Shown here: piece after piece, positions 5,058 through 5,975 of the stretch
How the letters are laid out: the number at the start of each line of letters is the position of its first letter
How positions within the stretch are numbered: position 1 is the first letter of the stretch
Assembly: GCA_016463385.1 (NCBI GenBank)
Contig: JAEMRL010000164.1
Coordinates: 1 to 5,975 of the forward strand
Length of the DNA: 5,975 nucleotides
From: Thermoleophilia bacterium
GTDB lineage: Bacteria; Actinomycetota; Thermoleophilia; Miltoncostaeales; Miltoncostaeaceae
Reading direction: 5' to 3'
Program-made: the position numbers and the translations under genes
The notes under the pieces: generated by a model
What the model saw: only the letters and a program-made list of their open reading frames with translations
What the model was told of the DNA's origin: nothing
Databases searched by the model: none

Positions 5058-5975
5058 CACCTCCTGCGGCGCCGCGCGGCGCGAGGAGATGCCGAGCGCG
5101 AGCAGGGCGGCGATCAGGGCCGCCCCGGCGCCGAGCCACAGTGAGGCGCTGAAGCCCGTCTCCGACGGGATCGCGGTGCCGGCGATCGTCGTGCTGGCGA
5201 GCAGGGTGACGGCGACCTGGCTGCCGATGACGCTGCCCACAGTGCGCACGACGGTGTTCATGCCGGTCGCGATGCCGGTCTCGGTACGGCTGACCGCATC
5301 GGCGATCAGCTTCGGCATCGCGCCGAAGGCGATGGCGACGCCTCCCGCCCCGATCGCGTAGCCGAGCATCAGCTGCCACGGCTCGGCGTGGAAGGCGGCG
5401 AGCGACGCCGACCCGGCGGCGGTGACGAGGAGGCCGATGGCCAGGGCCAGGCGGAAGCCGAACCAGCGCCCCAGCACGCCGCCGAAGGGACCGGCCGGCA
5501 GCATCACGAGGGCGCCGGGCAGCAAGTACAGCGCCGAGACCGTCACCGAGGCCCCGAAGCCGTAGTCGACCAGCGCCGCGGCCTCGTCGGGAAGCCCGCG
5601 CGGCATCTGCGAGAAGAGCGGCAGCACCGTGAAGATCGCGTACATCGTGAAGCCGCAGAAGAGCGCGGCCAGGTTGGTGAACAGCACCGGCCGGCGCGAG
5701 AGCATCCGCATGTCGACCATCGGCTGCGCGGTGCGGCTCTCGACCCACCCCCACACGAGCAGGATCGCGAGGCCGGCGGCGATCGTGCCCGTCAGCCGGC
5801 CCGACTGCCAGCCCCACGAGCGCCCCTCGGTGAGCCCGACCAGGATCAGGATGAGGCCGGCCGACAGCAGCAGGGCGCCCGGGATGTCGAGCTTCGCGGG
5901 GCTGCGGTGCGGCGAGGCCGGGATGAAGGCCCGCACGAGGCCGACGCCGAGCGCTCCAAAGAGCGCGCCGACGAC
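5037..5975 (-). CDS. DHA2-family (EmrB/QacA-like) MFS drug exporter, N-terminus cut by the window edge
   Basis: Proton-coupled multidrug exporter of the major facilitator superfamily, 14-helix DHA2 type; the substrate is unknown. The 312 residues visible are the C-terminal part. The frame stays open to 5975: the GTG at 5936 is internal, being preceded in frame by VVGALFGALGVGL, the end of a helix. Then follow the central-loop pattern IPASPHRSP and LDIPGALLL, the helix ending in LTEGRSWGW, the ESRTAQPMVD loop, and five or six further helices. The segment RTETGIATGMN followed by TVVRTVGSVIGSQV is highly typical of actinobacterial DHA2 exporters. Helices fall at about 1-13, 31-48, 61-78, 101-120, 140-165, 172-190, 198-215, 237-260 and 275-296 of the fragment, matching TM6-TM14. 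Roughly 160 residues (TM1-TM6) should lie beyond the right edge. The gene converges on the MMPL exporter 24 bases away. Nothing suggests a pseudogene. Confidence 0.93.
   Translation of the reverse strand, partial: VVGALFGALGVGLVRAFIPASPHRSPAKLDIPGALLLSAGLILILVGLTEGRSWGWQSGRLTGTIAAGLAILLVWGWVESRTAQPMVDMRMLSRRPVLFTNLAALFCGFTMYAIFTVLPLFSQMPRGLPDEAAALVDYGFGASVTVSALYLLPGALVMLPAGPFGGVLGRWFGFRLALAIGLLVTAAGSASLAAFHAEPWQLMLGYAIGAGGVAIAFGAMPKLIADAVSRTETGIATGMNTVVRTVGSVIGSQVAVTLLASTTIAGTAIPSETGFSASLWLGAGAALIAALLALGISSRRAAPQEVPATSPG

Noticed and set aside
4759..5817. 352-codon minus-strand frame across the MMPL/MFS junction
   Set aside because: It is out of frame with the MFS gene, is Arg-rich throughout and lacks membrane helices.
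1..5975. A hidden mobile element, CRISPR array, RNA gene or defence system
   Set aside because: There are no direct-repeat arrays, no transposase or integrase, no tRNA-like or rRNA stretch, and no AT-rich island. The helicase stands alone, without nuclease, methylase or other partners typical of a defence locus.

Overview
The window is a very GC-rich stretch (strong G/C bias at third codon positions throughout) with long spurious antisense ORFs opposite every real gene. GTG starts, good GGAGG-type ribosome binding sites, an actinobacterial MMPL exporter, a DHA2-type drug exporter and a minimal secreted CopC all point to a high-GC actinobacterium. The style of the MMPL and CopC proteins makes me lean towards the Thermoleophilia/Solirubrobacterales, but that is a guess from memory and not shown by the sequence.

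Layout from left to right. (1) Positions 6-554 (+) encode a small four-helix membrane protein with several histidines in or near its helices; its true start may lie left of the window. (2) Positions 611-973 (+) encode a 120-residue exported CopC-type copper-binding protein. The two form a same-strand pair separated by 56 bases that contain a perfect GC hairpin. (3) Positions 1020-2654 (-) encode a DEAD/DEAH-box superfamily 2 helicase convergent with copC; a 13-bp perfect hairpin fills the 46-base gap between their stop codons. (4) A 150-base divergent intergenic region (2655-2804) carries the likely promoters of the helicase (leftward, possibly nearly leaderless) and of the next gene (rightward), plus a 14-bp perfect palindrome at the edge of the rightward promoter. 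(5) Positions 2805-5012 (+) encode a complete 735-residue MMPL/RND-family exporter. (6) Positions 5037-5975 (-) encode the C-terminal two thirds of a DHA2 (EmrB/QacA-like, 14-helix) major facilitator drug exporter whose N-terminus is outside the window. It converges on the MMPL gene, and a 19-bp perfect inverted repeat spans their 3' ends with the MFS stop codon at its centre.

Functionally this looks like ordinary chromosomal cargo: a small copper-handling pair, a housekeeping or repair-type helicase, and two unrelated envelope exporters. I see no rRNA, tRNA, CRISPR array, transposase, integrase or toxin-antitoxin pair. No stretch over 300 bases lacks a gene. The most unusual points are the membrane protein/CopC pair without CopD, the three T-tract-less three-base-loop hairpins at gene ends, and the palindrome in the divergent promoter region. 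None of these amounts to clear evidence of a new system.
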